DNA of 64,000 nucleotides from contig CP141128.1 in the NCBI GenBank assembly GCA_035236585.1, positions 35,756,684 to 35,820,683 on the forward strand. Reading direction: 5' to 3'. The stretch comes from Warburgia ugandensis. Lineage: Eukaryota; Streptophyta; Magnoliopsida; Canellales; Canellaceae. The position numbers and the translations under genes are program-made. Below, one piece after another: positions 36,328 through 48,274 of this stretch (position 1 is its first letter; every line of letters starts with the position of its first letter). The notes beneath the pieces are model-generated. The model had not been told where the DNA came from. It did no database searches and saw only the letters and a list, made by a program, of their open reading frames with translations.

Positions 36328-39300
36328 GATGTGATATTAGATTTAACTTTCATGGAATACTTTAGAAAATGATTAAAATCATGAATTAATCATACACCAT
36401 TCAATTAATAAGCTAAAGAAGAAAATTAACATTAGACTTCAAAAAATCTAATTATCAACATTGTATAGGAACTAACCTAAAAACTCAAAAAGATTTTCAA
36501 AATAGTTGAGTTTTTTACTTTTCAAATTTTTTTAAAATTTAAAAAATATTCATCATTTTTTATAAGAAAAACAACTACAAAAAGATCAAAATTCACCAAA
36601 ATTCTACATCCCGCAAACTAAGTGAAACATTGTCCTTAATGTTTAAAAAAAAGAGGATGACAATAATATATTGAGAAAGAAAGAAATGGGAGATGTAGAA
36701 AAGAAAAGAAAAATTCTAAAAATAATAGAAAAAAATTATTACAAATAATTTTTTTTAGAAAAATTACAGGGTTCGAAACATCCCTGGGTCTCATATAAAA
36801 TGAATTAGAAATGTCTTTGAAAAGGAAGGGTGTGTAAATATATCTTGCAATTTGAAAATTTTCATTTTAACACTTAGCAAGGTATCAAATATATCTGCAA
36901 ACTACTTGTCATAATTAGGAATAATCTTAGGAGCTTAATTCAACCTTTGTGGAAGTGGAGTAGGACTATGGTATGGCTTAGTGGGTGGGATGTTTTCCAT
37001 ATTAACAAATTTAACTTTTTTCCTAACAGATTTCATTACCATTTCGGGCCTTTTTGAGACTAGATTTCTCAATTATTTTACCATTATGACAAATGATAAC
37101 TATCTCTGTTTGTTCCATGGTTGAATTTGAGGAATTAATCTCATCTACCACATGCACATCCTCAAGGTTTACATCTATCAAGGTGGGAAAATGCCTTTTT
37201 TCAAGGGTCTACTTCATTTGAGACATCATGTCATTCAATTCAATCATGGATTGTGTTCTCTTTTGATTAGATTTCTAATTGAGCAATTTTTCCCTCCTGG
37301 TATTGCATGAATTGATGAAAATTATCCTCCACTTGCCTCTTGGGTGGAGCAATATAGGTTCCTGGAGTAAGTGGTCCTCGTGGTGGTTGGTAAGGGTGGT
37401 ATTGGGCCTTATGTGAGACATTTTCATTATATCTATTTCTCTAATTAAAAGTAGAATGATTACTCTAGTTGGGATTATATGTCTTTCAAGATGGGGAAAA
37501 GGGTTGCTCATAAGAATGTGCTTGTTCATACTTATTTGACCTTCTCAGAGGAAAATTTTCTCATTTTCTTGGCCTCAATTGTTCTAGCTAAGGATGTCAT
37601 TTTAGTATTCATATAATCTTTTTCAATCATGACATATATTCCCCCTAGTGGATGTGGTGGTGGACTTGGGCATATTTGGATGTTTAACTCTTTTCGAGTC
37701 AACCTAGGTTTGTGCATTCTCTACCAACCATTCCAAATACTCTTAAACCTCTTTTGGTTATTTTTTAAAAAAGTTGTAATTACACATTATTTGAACAAAC
37801 TGACACATATTAGAATTAAGTCCTTCATAAAAGAAGCTAATGATATTCCAAGGTTCATATCCATGATATGGACATGTTAGCAATAATTTTTTGATTCTTT
37901 CCCAACATTGACAGAAAGTTTCTTTATTCATATAGTTAAAATTCATTATATTTTGCCAAAGAGTATTTGTCTTTGTATAGGAAAGAACTTTTTCAAGAAC
38001 TGCCCAGTCATTTCTTGCCATGTTTGTATGGACCCTGATGGCAGTGAATGAAAACACATCTTAGCTTTTTCCTTTAAAGAAAAAGGAAATTTTTTTAGTC
38101 TTACCATATCTAATACAATGTTTTACATATGTTGGGTCATGCACACTTCATCAAATTATTTTAAATGTAGGTAAGAACTCTCACTATCCAACCCATAAAT
38201 TTTGGAAGTAATTGAATTACTCCCATCTTTAATTCAATCATACTAGCATTTGGAGGTAAAATTATACATGAAGATGTGCTAGTATAATTAGGCTGTAAAT
38301 AGTCTCTTAATGTTCTCCATGAGGATTGTGGTTGTGCCAATTATTATCATGTGCTCTCTTTTGGTCACATCCATGTTATATTTCCTTTTATTTCTAAGTG
38401 GTGGAGAATGATTTGTCCATGGATGTATATTATCATTAAATAGAGGTGGAGGGTCATCAACATCAAAGAGAGGATTATTCGTCCATGAGGAAACATCACC
38501 ATTATCCATGATGAGAGGTGGTTCATCATCATTAAAGAGGGGATTGTTCCTGAATGTGGGAAATCATCTTTATTAATGCTGAGGTGTGGATTACCCCTTT
38601 GATCATTTTTAGATTATTCATTGAATGCAACTGATCATGTTGTTCTTTTTTCTTCTTTTTTTTGAAGAAAACTAAACTAAATAATGGAACCTAATGTCTA
38701 AAATGATGCATAAATAAAGGAAACAATCAAACAATTCCTAAGACTAATAAGCTAAAATGTATTGATTTTCTTGAATTTGTGAGGAGGAGAAGCTTTTCGA
38801 TTAACCTAATCTAATGCTCCTCCTCTCTTTTAGACTTGTCTCATCGCTTACCAATTAGATCCTAACCTAATCAACTACTTCACACCCTCCTCAGCTAGTT
38901 GTAAGTAGTCTAAGTCATAGAATGTGTTGGCAAAGTTAGTCATTTAAATACCACCGCAGTCAATAAGATAGGGGCGAGTAGAGTGGTAATGGGTTGCCTC
39001 CTTCTAAGAGGATCCTACGAGCATGTGATGGCCTCTATAGGTCTCTTCTAATTGATTTTAAATTAATTTGGAAGGTTGAGTTATGCACTTGTGGGGATTA
39101 TCTTAGGTGGGCCAAGAGGTGGTGATGAAATCTACCCTTGATCTTGTGGGGTTGGGTGTCCTTACTAATTAATTTTTACACTTCATGGTAGTTTGATCAA
39201 CGTATAAATCACCTTAAAATGATAAAAATACCCTTAAAATACAATCAATGCAAAGTTATTCTAAATATGCAAACCTAATCTAGAAATTATAAGAAATTAG

Positions 39301-39701
39301 GATTGCTCATAGTGGGGTCTTGGATAAGTCCTTCTAATACAAGGGTGGGATCATTTACATTCCACCTCCACTTCTAGGTTATGATGGTTGACCCTTGACT
39401 TATATTATTACAGTCATTTTTAAATAAATTATTATTAATGAAAAATAAAATGCGTCCTCACTAAAATTCATTCAAAATAAAAATTTGGCTATCCTAATTT
39501 AAATCCTCCTTTTTCATTTTTTTTTGCAAAAATAAAAAAAGTAATAAATACTAAATTTTAGAAAATAGAGTGATTATGCACTAGAAAAATTAAAAATACC
39601 TAAGATTCTAAAATAATGTAATTCCTAAAAATTTTATATTTTTATTTTTATTAAAATTTATGAAAACTCTATTGTAATCCTTGGTAATGATGCTAAAAAC
39701 T
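36328..39701 (-). pseudogene. Gag remnant and leader of the Athila/Tat-like fossil
   Basis: The minus strand of this 3.4 kb interior keeps retrotransposon gag similarity, clearest in an open stretch of 99 residues at 37758-38057 with a CPYHGYEPW...FFYEGL pattern typical of Athila/Tat gag. The gag-like region spans roughly 37200-38600. The leader (38640-39701) has no coding signal. It includes a short inverted repeat near 38791-38827 (GAGGAGGAG... GCTCCTCCTC). Pol is not recognised. The gene is broken several times over. Confidence 0.65.
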
Positions 39702-42700
39702 TGTTGATTCTTTTTCACAAGTGTACATGCTATTATAATATAGCTTATGCAAGTACAGGTTGATCCTATGAGGACTTAACATAAATAAAATGGATTTTAA
39801 ATAAAAATTTAATTATCCATAGATTAAAAATTAACAAAATTTAAATAATAATGAACTTAAAATTTAGATATATTGAATTAATGAAAAGTACAAAAATTCT
39901 AAACTTAAAAGTAAAAAAATTAAATGAATTAGCAACTAAAATCTACTTGCTTTGCTTGATCATGGAAAATTTCTTTAAATATGGTCACATCAAAGTTGAT
40001 CAGCCTTCATCAAACTCTCACTCATATCTCTGATTAAGGATTCAATAGTTGGATTGAATAGATCTCTAAAAAATTTGATGATTTGGACTAATGAAAGAAA
40101 TTTGGATTTGGATGGCTTAGATTGAATTTTTGGATGATAGATTGAAGACTAGGACTAAGAAATCATCTAAGAATTATCCTAAGATGAAGATATGGGAATT
40201 AATTAGAAATCTAAGTAGAAAAAGATTAGGAAATAAAGTGATCTTGTTGGTTAGAGCTAAATCTTTGATTCGATTAGGCTTTAATAAATTTGAATTAAAT
40301 GATTCCTATATTAACTAAGAATAGAGTAAAACTTCAATAACACAAAACTTGGATAAGAATAAGATGAAATAAGGAAAAAGACAAAATTGGGACTCACATG
40401 GAATTAAAATAAGGACTCAAAGAGCAAATTTTAAAATTTGCTTGAAACTTCCTTCTTTTAACTCATAAGAGGATCATGACAATGCAGGGAGTTATTTCAA
40501 ATAGCTCTCTATCTTAGTATGAAGGGTTGAAATGGAGAGAAAAGGAGAGGTTTTGGGGTGGAATCAAAATGGGTTTAACCAAAATGAAATGGATTGCAAA
40601 AAGGCAACAAAAACAGGAAAAATCAGTGAGAAAAATAGCCAGAAGCTTAGCAAAAAAGGGAGAAAATGTAAGAAATAGAGGAGATAAATAGAGTGTGAAA
40701 TAGTGAAAATGATGGTTAAATCAACTTAAAATAGGAGATGGGATGAAGGGAAAACTATGAAGAAAAGTAGGGAGTGAAGTAGTGATGAGCAGTGAGAAAA
40801 TGAAGGAAAAATTAGTGAAGATAGCAAGGGAAAAGAAGAATGACTGATGATGTAGTTGAAAGGTAAAACTGATAGTGATGAAGTAGTAACTAACTGATGA
40901 AGGAAAGTAGGGAAGAATGGTAGTGGAAGAAGAGTAACTGAGAAAGAGATGGGTGTAACGCCCGAGCAATTTACGCTATTTTTAACAAAAATTGGACATC
41001 TTATAGGACATGAACTGTGTTAAATGTTTCACTTGATTTAAAATAGTTAACAAAATAATTTGTGAGGAAACTTGGTACCATTAGATTCTACTCGAAAAAT
41101 GGAATCCAAGGCCTCAAAGAACGCCGAAAACGGAGTTCATATGAAGAAGTTACGTTCGTTTAAAGATCAAGGGTAGTTTTGTAAATTAAACAGAAAAACG
41201 AAAAAACAAAAAATGCAAGGGGCCGTTTTGATAACGGCACCCCCTGTCGTCTTCCTCCTCAGATCTCTCCAGAAACCCTAATCTCTTGATTTTTCTAGAG
41301 AGATCTGCCACCGCCAAGGACGGCACTGCCATAGCAGGGCTATAAAAAGCCCCATCTCCCCCTTCACAAAAACACAATTTTCCGGCATGTTGAGACTGGG
41401 GTTTCCGGCAAAATCAGAAACCCGTCTCCCCTCTGTGTTTTCTGGCAACGGCCAGGCCAAGTCTGGTTGGCCATTCCTTTACCCATCTCCCCTCTTGTTC
41501 CTTTGGCATCATCGAAAGTGGGGTTTTCCCCTTCTTCATGCATTCCGGCGAGCAAGCACACCCATCAGGAAAAGGGCGTTCCTAGGCTAATTAGGTAAGA
41601 CATTCCTCCTTCTTTCTCTTCGTTTTACTTCCCTCAGGCCAGATCCATGCCGGATCTGGTCTCTTTCCAGCTGGTCTTCCCAGCTGGAAAACAACCCAGC
41701 CAGTTCCAGCCGACTTCGCACGAACTAGGTGTCCCAGGAATGCCATGCTCCACCTGCACCTGGGACTAGGTCCCTAGCACGAGTTCCAAGTGTATGACAG
41801 TGCATACACTGTCCCAGGTGCGGCCTTCGGGGCGCGCGCGACATGGGGCATGGGTCCTGACTCGACCAGGATGCACGAGGTGCCCTAGGAGCTGAGACGC
41901 GCCATGGTACAAGGTGCGTTCGTGCGATGATACGCGTCATAGCGCGTCACTTGAGCATGCATGTGCACGTGCAAAACGCAGTCCCTAGCATGGCCTTTAG
42001 GCACGCACGCATGTGAGGCAGTCGCAGTTCAACCAGGATGCACGGGTGTCCTGGGAACTGGGACACGCGGACCCAATGAGACTTTAAGGTTAGGATTAGA
42101 GGACAAATTATAGAGTTAACCATGGAATAGTAGATCCATATCATAGGATGTAGCCTGACAAATGAATTAGGCAAGGACCATGGACCCTAAAAGCAGATCT
42201 AGCGATCTAATGTCTAAATAGATTGAAACTAATAAGGACTCCTTGCATCCATTCATACCCAGGAGTTTATAAATGAGACCCAGGGACGGGTTGAGTGATA
42301 AAGGATGCGAATCCAGGAGACTTTGAGGTAGGTGCTCTATCGCTACTAGACTTTTTAAAAGAGCCATGATTGTTTTGAGAATGCATGTTTTAAGTTTAAG
42401 TATGTGACTTGTTTAGCATGACTTAATTCAGCGTACATATGATAAATGCTTTATGCATAGATATGTTTTGCAAATAATTGCATATACATTATGCATAGAT
42501 ATGTTTTGCAAACAAATGCATATATTGTATGATTTGTGAGCATTGAGTTTTTGAAAGATTGCATGTCCTTGAGGGTTAGCAAAAGATGCTGGAGTGCCCA
42601 AAAGACGCTGGGTAGGCAGTTGTGAGAGCAAGGCAGTTGTGAGGGACCCAAAGAGGACAGGTTTTGAAAAAGAGGTTTTCACTTGTTTAATCTGATATGA

Positions 42701-44268
42701 TTTGGGTTGATAAGCTCGTGGGCGCTATACCGAGAGTTTGGGTTGGTCTCTAGCCTCTACCACTATTAGGTGGATGGGTACCACATCCAAAAAGAGCAAC
42801 GTCCCTACGTCGACTGCATGTGGTACAGGGGGCTACCACTAGTGTCACGGCACTCAGTCGATGTGTCATATGCCCCGTGGAGGCTATGACTGAGTGTCCT
42901 CAGGTACCCAGGGACCACACGGCGGCGAGGTCGTGGGCACAGTTGGACCCTATGGTTTGAGGATTTATTTGCATTGTATATGGCATGACATGAGGTTGGT
43001 CGACCATACCAGATATCCATGAGTTGGATTTAGTGGAGCATCTTATGCATATCATTATGTTTATGATATATGATACTTTCGACTTGGATTATGCTATTCT
43101 TTAAGTCGTCAGTATTCTAGTTTGACAATGGTTTTTAATATCGATATTGAACATGATTGTTCGAAGATGCACATGTTTTTAAGAGCATATGAGTTTAAAC
43201 ATAGCATGCATTGCAAAACTAGTAGTGATAGACTCCTACTGAGTATAGTATATACTTACCCTATCCTTAACATTTTTTAGGATAGTTCCACTGACAAATA
43301 GAAGACACCTTAGGAGATATTAGTGTTACGAGCAAGTGAATAAACAAAGGAGACAATTATACATGTAAGTCAACTCTCAACCCTTTGGACATGTGTTTGT
43401 ATTTATTTACAGTTGGGCTGTGTGTTGTGATTGGATAGACCTGGGGAAAAACATTTATGATTTCTGAAGTTTTTAAAAAATTACTTTGGTTGTTGTGAAA
43501 GCAAATGACACTCGGGGTTTTCAAAATGTGTTTAAAAGCTAAAGATTTTCCAATGCATTGCATAGTTTTTATAAAAATGGTTTTTAAATAAGGATGCATC
43601 CCGCCTTAGGAATTAGATATTGCATTTAAAAATGCATGGAAAAACCCAGGTCGTCACAATGGGAAACGGGGAAGAAACCTGGCTGGTGATGGAACAAAGA
43701 AATAGGAACATGTGATGAAATTTGAAGGGAAAAATGACAGTGAGAGGGAGAGAGAGTTGTGGTGTTCTTAGAGTTCTTCTACCACTATAGTGCAAAGAGA
43801 GGGACGACCCCCTCCTATAGTGCTACAATTCAGCTCCCCCCCAACCCTTTTTCTTCAATGTTAGTCTCTTCCTTTTAAAGCCATAACATCCAAGCCTTCA
43901 ATATTTCCTCTGTAAGTCATGCTAATGATCTACAAGATTTATTTCCTTAGGCATTTCCATCTTGTATAGTGGGACACATGTGACCTTTTGCTCCTTGATG
44001 GTGATCTAGTCCATTGATTCAATACGAGCCATTTAGTCACCAATCTGGTTTATCTACACCATACAAAACTTAATTATATTCATCTTAATCATACTTTAAT
44101 CCCCTGATTAGCTCTTAATGATCAATTGACCATTAAATTTTACAAATCATCAATTGGACAATTAATTGGACCTAAAATGCAAATCTAAGCTAATACAAAA
44201 TTAAGTGATTAGATGATCTAATTAAATGCTAGATTAAGGGTATTTTATCTAAAATTAAACACTCAAAA
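39702..44268 (-). repeat. 5' LTR of the Athila/Tat-like fossil, split by solo LTR 2
   Basis: LTR pieces 39702-40953 and 43659-44268 (about 1.86 kb after removing the insert and one duplicate) match 29518-31471. The primer-binding side is at 39702. Confidence 0.85.
40954..43658 (+). mobile_element. Solo LTR 2 (Ty3/gypsy, Tekay-like)
   Basis: A single LTR of 2705 bp (TGTAACGCCCGAGC... GGTCGTCACA) flanked by a perfect 5 bp duplication ATGGG (40949-40953, 43659-43663). It is the same subfamily and orientation as solo LTR 1. It has a TATA box TATAAAAAG (41341-41349) and a CpG-rich repeat zone (about 41740-42070). It keeps about 270 bases near its 3' end (about 43320-43600) that solo LTR 1 lacks. 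Confidence 0.92.
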
Positions 44269-45101
44269 GAGGTTATTGGATACATTTGAATCATGATGAG
44301 CTAAGGACATGTTGAAGAATCTTCTAAAAAATTAGAAATATTTGGTGTTATTTGTTGCTTTTTTGTCTTTATTATGCTTTCTTTGTAATTTTTTTCTTTC
44401 TTAATCATTATAATAAGAAAGTAAGTGAAAATAAAATAGTGGAAAGAAAATATTATAGCATAGTTTAGGATAGTTCTTTTCTTTAGTTGTAGCTTAACTT
44501 AATTTATTTAAAATTTCACTATTTTAATTTAGATTTAATTAATTTATGTTAAATTAGAAATTATGTTATGTTCGTTTATTTTTTTCTTAGGATTAAAGCA
44601 ATCTCAAAATAACATTAGGGAACACCACTCATTAATTCCCAATGTCCTAAACATTTTAGAAAATTTAATTCAAAATTTATCTCAATTTGGAAAAGACGAA
44701 ACTATCCTTAGTACAATTCTTCGACGCAATGTCATTACCTTTCATAATGAATGCTTGGAATTAATCCTTGATTCATTATAATTAGGTTTTATATTGACTA
44801 CTTAGGATTTGATAATCTATCTAGTTTCTAATGACCAATGATTTTTAAAATAAATTTTAAAAGAAACCACATTCCTAGAAAATGATCATAGTTTTGATCT
44901 ACTTCTTGAGTTAGGAATAACTAGTGGTGGACCCTAATGCGAGTCTAAGTGATCTCTAATCCTAACCATCAATCATAGTTTATTTTCTTGATTTGAGGAA
45001 ATTTAATCCATTTGAGCATTCATCAGCTCATCTTGTAATCTATATAGTGTCAATCTTTTAGGATAATGAGAGTAGAATAATTTAGTGCTTTAAACTCATA
45101 T
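44269..45101 (+). repeat. Array unit B, last segment
   Basis: Resumes the array (GAGGTTATTGGATACATTTG) and runs into the LTR-like 3' region. It stops about 110 bases short of the expected LTR end, at a direct junction with a SINE. Confidence 0.75.
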
Positions 45102-45273
45102 CTTGGCGCAACGGTAAAAGTTGTCATCATATGACCTTGAGGTCATGGGTTCAAGACGTGGAAACAGCCTCTTGTAAAAATAAAAAGTAAGGCTGCCTAC
45201 TATAAGCCCTTGTGGTCCGCCCCTTCTTTGAACCTCGCATAGGTGGGAGCTTCATGCACTGGGGTTGCCCTTT
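45102..45273 (+). mobile_element. Au-type SINE, copy 1 (5' end cut)
   Basis: A tRNA-derived SINE with CTTGGCGCAACGGTAAAAGT (A box) and GAGGTCATGGGTTCAAG (B box), then GTGGAAACAGCCTCTTGTAA, CCCTTGTGGTCCGCCCCTTC and a GTTGCCCTTT end. This is the layout of the Au SINE family of flowering plants. The first few bases are missing at the junction with the LTR-like sequence. Confidence 0.88.
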
Positions 45274-45403
45274 ACCCTTGTAAGAGAAGACTTAATTCCA
45301 AGACTCCACTGTAAGATCTACTCATTGTTGCAAATAAGAGGTAGGTACCATTGGTGCGTACAAGTGGATGTAGTTTTTAAATGGTTTACCCTTGTAAGAG
45401 AAG

Positions 45404-45586
45404 AGAAGGGGAGCCTTGGCGCAACGGTAAAAGTTTTTATCATATGACCTTGAGGTCATGGGTTCAAGGTGTGGAAATAACCTCTTGTAAAAATACAAGG
45501 TAAAGCTACCTACTATAGGCCCTTGTGGTCTGCTCCTTCTCCGAACCCCACATAGGCAGCAGCTTCATGCATCGAGGCTGCCCTTT
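45404..45586 (+). mobile_element. Au-type SINE, copy 2
   Basis: A complete copy beginning near GGGGAGCCTTGGCGCAACGG and ending GCTGCCCTTT. It is flanked by a 16 bp duplication ACCCTTGTAAGAGAAG (45388-45403) and ACCCTTATAAGAGAAG (45587-45602), with one difference. The same motif also follows copy 1 (45274-45289), so copy 1 and its right flank look like a tandem duplicate of this locus (offset 313). Confidence 0.88.
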
Positions 45587-46004
45587 ACCCTTATAAGAGA
45601 AGATTTAATTCCAGGACTCCACTATAAGATCTACTCATCATTGTAGACAAGAGGGAGGCACTAATGCTATGAAGAGAAAGAACTTAAAACCTTTTCACTT
45701 TCATCAAAAGATGGTGATTGGAGGCGAGAGTCAATGGTAGCTGAAAGGGGGGCTCGAGGAGCTAGGGAGTGGCTGCTAATATTATCTACACTATATAAGG
45801 AGGAGCAAGGAAGAAAAAAAGAAGCAAGTAGAGAGGAGCAAGGAGAGGAAGAAGAAGAAGACATGGAGTTAGAGGAAAGAGAAAAACTCCTTTCCCTTCT
45901 TAATCCATTAGTGGTTTATGCCTCTTACTTCACTATTTTTCTTTTATTTTCATGTAATTCCTCCTTTTTAGGAGTGTGAAGTAAAGAAAGAAAGTTTTCA
46001 TTTA

Positions 46005-46109
<105 letters not shown>

Positions 46110-48274
46110 GTTTAGCAGTTTCAACCATAGCAGAACATGGAAGTGTTACTATGTTTGAGATATTGCTACTAACATTCTATCTTCTAAATGCTATGAATGA
46201 TAGTGAAAAATAGATTAAATATAATATAGGAGAAGATAGAACCAAGTTTTTTACCATTCCTTGAAAGATTTTCAATGGGATAAAGCAAGAAAGCATGGAA
46301 AAATCTTGGTTTTTTCCACCTCTGTTTCGCTACTGCTGTCTACTAGGTTTCTTGAGGAGGATCAAAGTAGAGTGAGATATCTTTATCTATGTCTTTTTCT
46401 TTTATAATTATTGCAAGAGAAAATAGAATGTTGGAATTTTCTTATTTTAGCCATGTTTTTATTTATGTTTTAATGATCTAAACCTTTGGAAATGTTCTTC
46501 TAAGCCTTAGAAAGAATTTCTCATTGCTTTCTGACAATCTCCTTGAGTTTTGGGTGAGGTTATTGAAGACAGTAGTAATAGGTACTGCTTTTGAATTGTT
46601 ATTGTCTGTGATGAACTAGTCATATACTTTATCAAATATCTCCATCTTTGCTCATTTTCTTCACAATCTAACTATACAGATGAATTCCTTAACATCCAAC
46701 TAAGGTATATAATAAATTTTAGAAAAAATTTGATTTGTGTGTTGGAGATTTTAATGCTTGAAGTAACCAACTATATCATGCACTCTGTATTGTACATAGG
46801 CAGTAACAGGGACCGTTCCTGTGCATGATGAATTAGTCACATTTGACATTCAATTATGCCTTGATAGAAAAATTCAACCTCTAAGATGGTAAAATCCTTG
46901 GCCGAAGTACCATTATTCATCATGTTTATCAGGTGTTTACTAAAAAAAACTTGCAACTCCCAATTACTAGTGATGCACTCTTGTGATTTTCTAATTTTAT
47001 ATTTATTAATTCTTAACTGATTTTAGCTTTTAATATCTTTCTTTGAAGGTAATTATGTAAGGAGCAAATTGGCATGTGAGAATGTTGGCGATAATAATTG
47101 GTATTAATAGTTTATTTTTCAAATGAAATGGCAAGGACATCTCTATAGTTATAGTTGCACACTACAGGAGTATGTTTCTCTTTGATTTCTTATTGGATTT
47201 AAATGAACTTTGGGATGGAGGTTATTGTATACATTTGAAATATGATGAGCTAAGGACATGTTGAAGAATATTCTAAAAAGTTAGAAATATTTAGTGTTAT
47301 CTATTTCTTTTATCTATACTATTGTTTCCTTGTAATTTTTCTCTTTCTCAATCATTGTAACAAGCAAATATGTGGAAAAAATAGTGAAAAGTAAATATTT
47401 TAACTTGGTTTAAGATAGTTCTTTTCTTTAGTTGTAGCTCAATTTAATTAATTTAAATTTTCATTACTTTAACTTTCATTTAATTAATTTATATTAAATT
47501 AGAAATTTTGTTAGGTTACTTTACTTTTTTTTTTCTTAGGATTAAAGTGATCCTAGAATAACATTGGGGAATAGTAGTCAATACAATTCTTTGATTCAAT
47601 GTCCTTATCTTTAATAATGAATACTTTGAATTAATCTTTGATTGATTATAGTTAGGTTTTACATGGAATACTTAGGATTTAGTAATCTATCTAGTTTCTA
47701 ACAATCAATGTTTTTTAAGTTAAATTATCAAATAAGCAACATTCCAACAAAATGATCACACTTTCAATCTACTCCTCAAGTTATAAAGAGGAATGACTAG
47801 TGGTGGACGCTAATGCTAATCTAGGCGATTTTCAATCCTAAACTTCAATCATAGTCTATTTTCTTGATTCAGGGAAATCAAATTCATTTGATCAATGATC
47901 ACCTCATCTTGTAATCTTTCTAGTATAAATCTTTTAGGATCAATAAAGTAGAAAAATTTAATGGTCCAAACTCATACTATATACTCCCTGTGGATTTTGA
48001 CCTGCAATACTACAATTGACTAACTATGCACTTGCAAGAAAACTCTTGACATGTTTTTGGTGCCATTGTTGGGGAGGGGATTATGTGACTAAAGCACCAT
48101 TAGATTAGGTTTAGAATAATTGAATTAGTTATTTTCATTTTGAGTGAAATTGTAGTGAGGTTGACTTGTTTTTTATTTCAAATTGCAAATTCAATTTAAA
48201 GGTTGTAATAATACAGGTCAAGGGTAAACCACCATTCCTTAGAAGTAGGTGGGGACATAATTCTAGGACCCCAC

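Larger units (their letters stand above)
29518..44268 (-). mobile_element. Athila/Tat-like Ty3/gypsy fossil with nested LINE and solo LTR
   Basis: This is a minus-strand element with its 3' LTR at 29518-31471, interior at 31472-39701 and 5' LTR at 39702-44268. The 5' LTR is interrupted by a solo LTR. A perfect target duplication GAGGT flanks it (29513-29517, 44269-44273), and sister array units show the empty site. The primer site (about 39678-39697, minus strand TAGCATCATTACCAAGGATT) is a decayed tRNA-Asp type. The polypurine-tract side (31472 on) reads CACCTCCCAATCAGC. Once the LINE is removed the interior is about 4.8 kb, holding gag remnants but no recognisable pol, so it is broken and was probably non-autonomous. 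Its LTRs differ by many bases and short indels, implying an old insertion. Confidence 0.85.

Noticed and set aside
37629-37880. Plus-strand open frame of 83 residues
   Set aside because: It is antisense to the gag-like region of the Athila/Tat-like fossil.
44563-44781. Open frame of 72 residues in array unit B
   Set aside because: Sister units at the same place do not keep the frame, and no protein similarity is recognised.
45102-45180. Possible tRNA gene (A- and B-box-like motifs)
   Set aside because: The body continues into the Au SINE sequence with its own end and target duplication, and no cloverleaf is completed.
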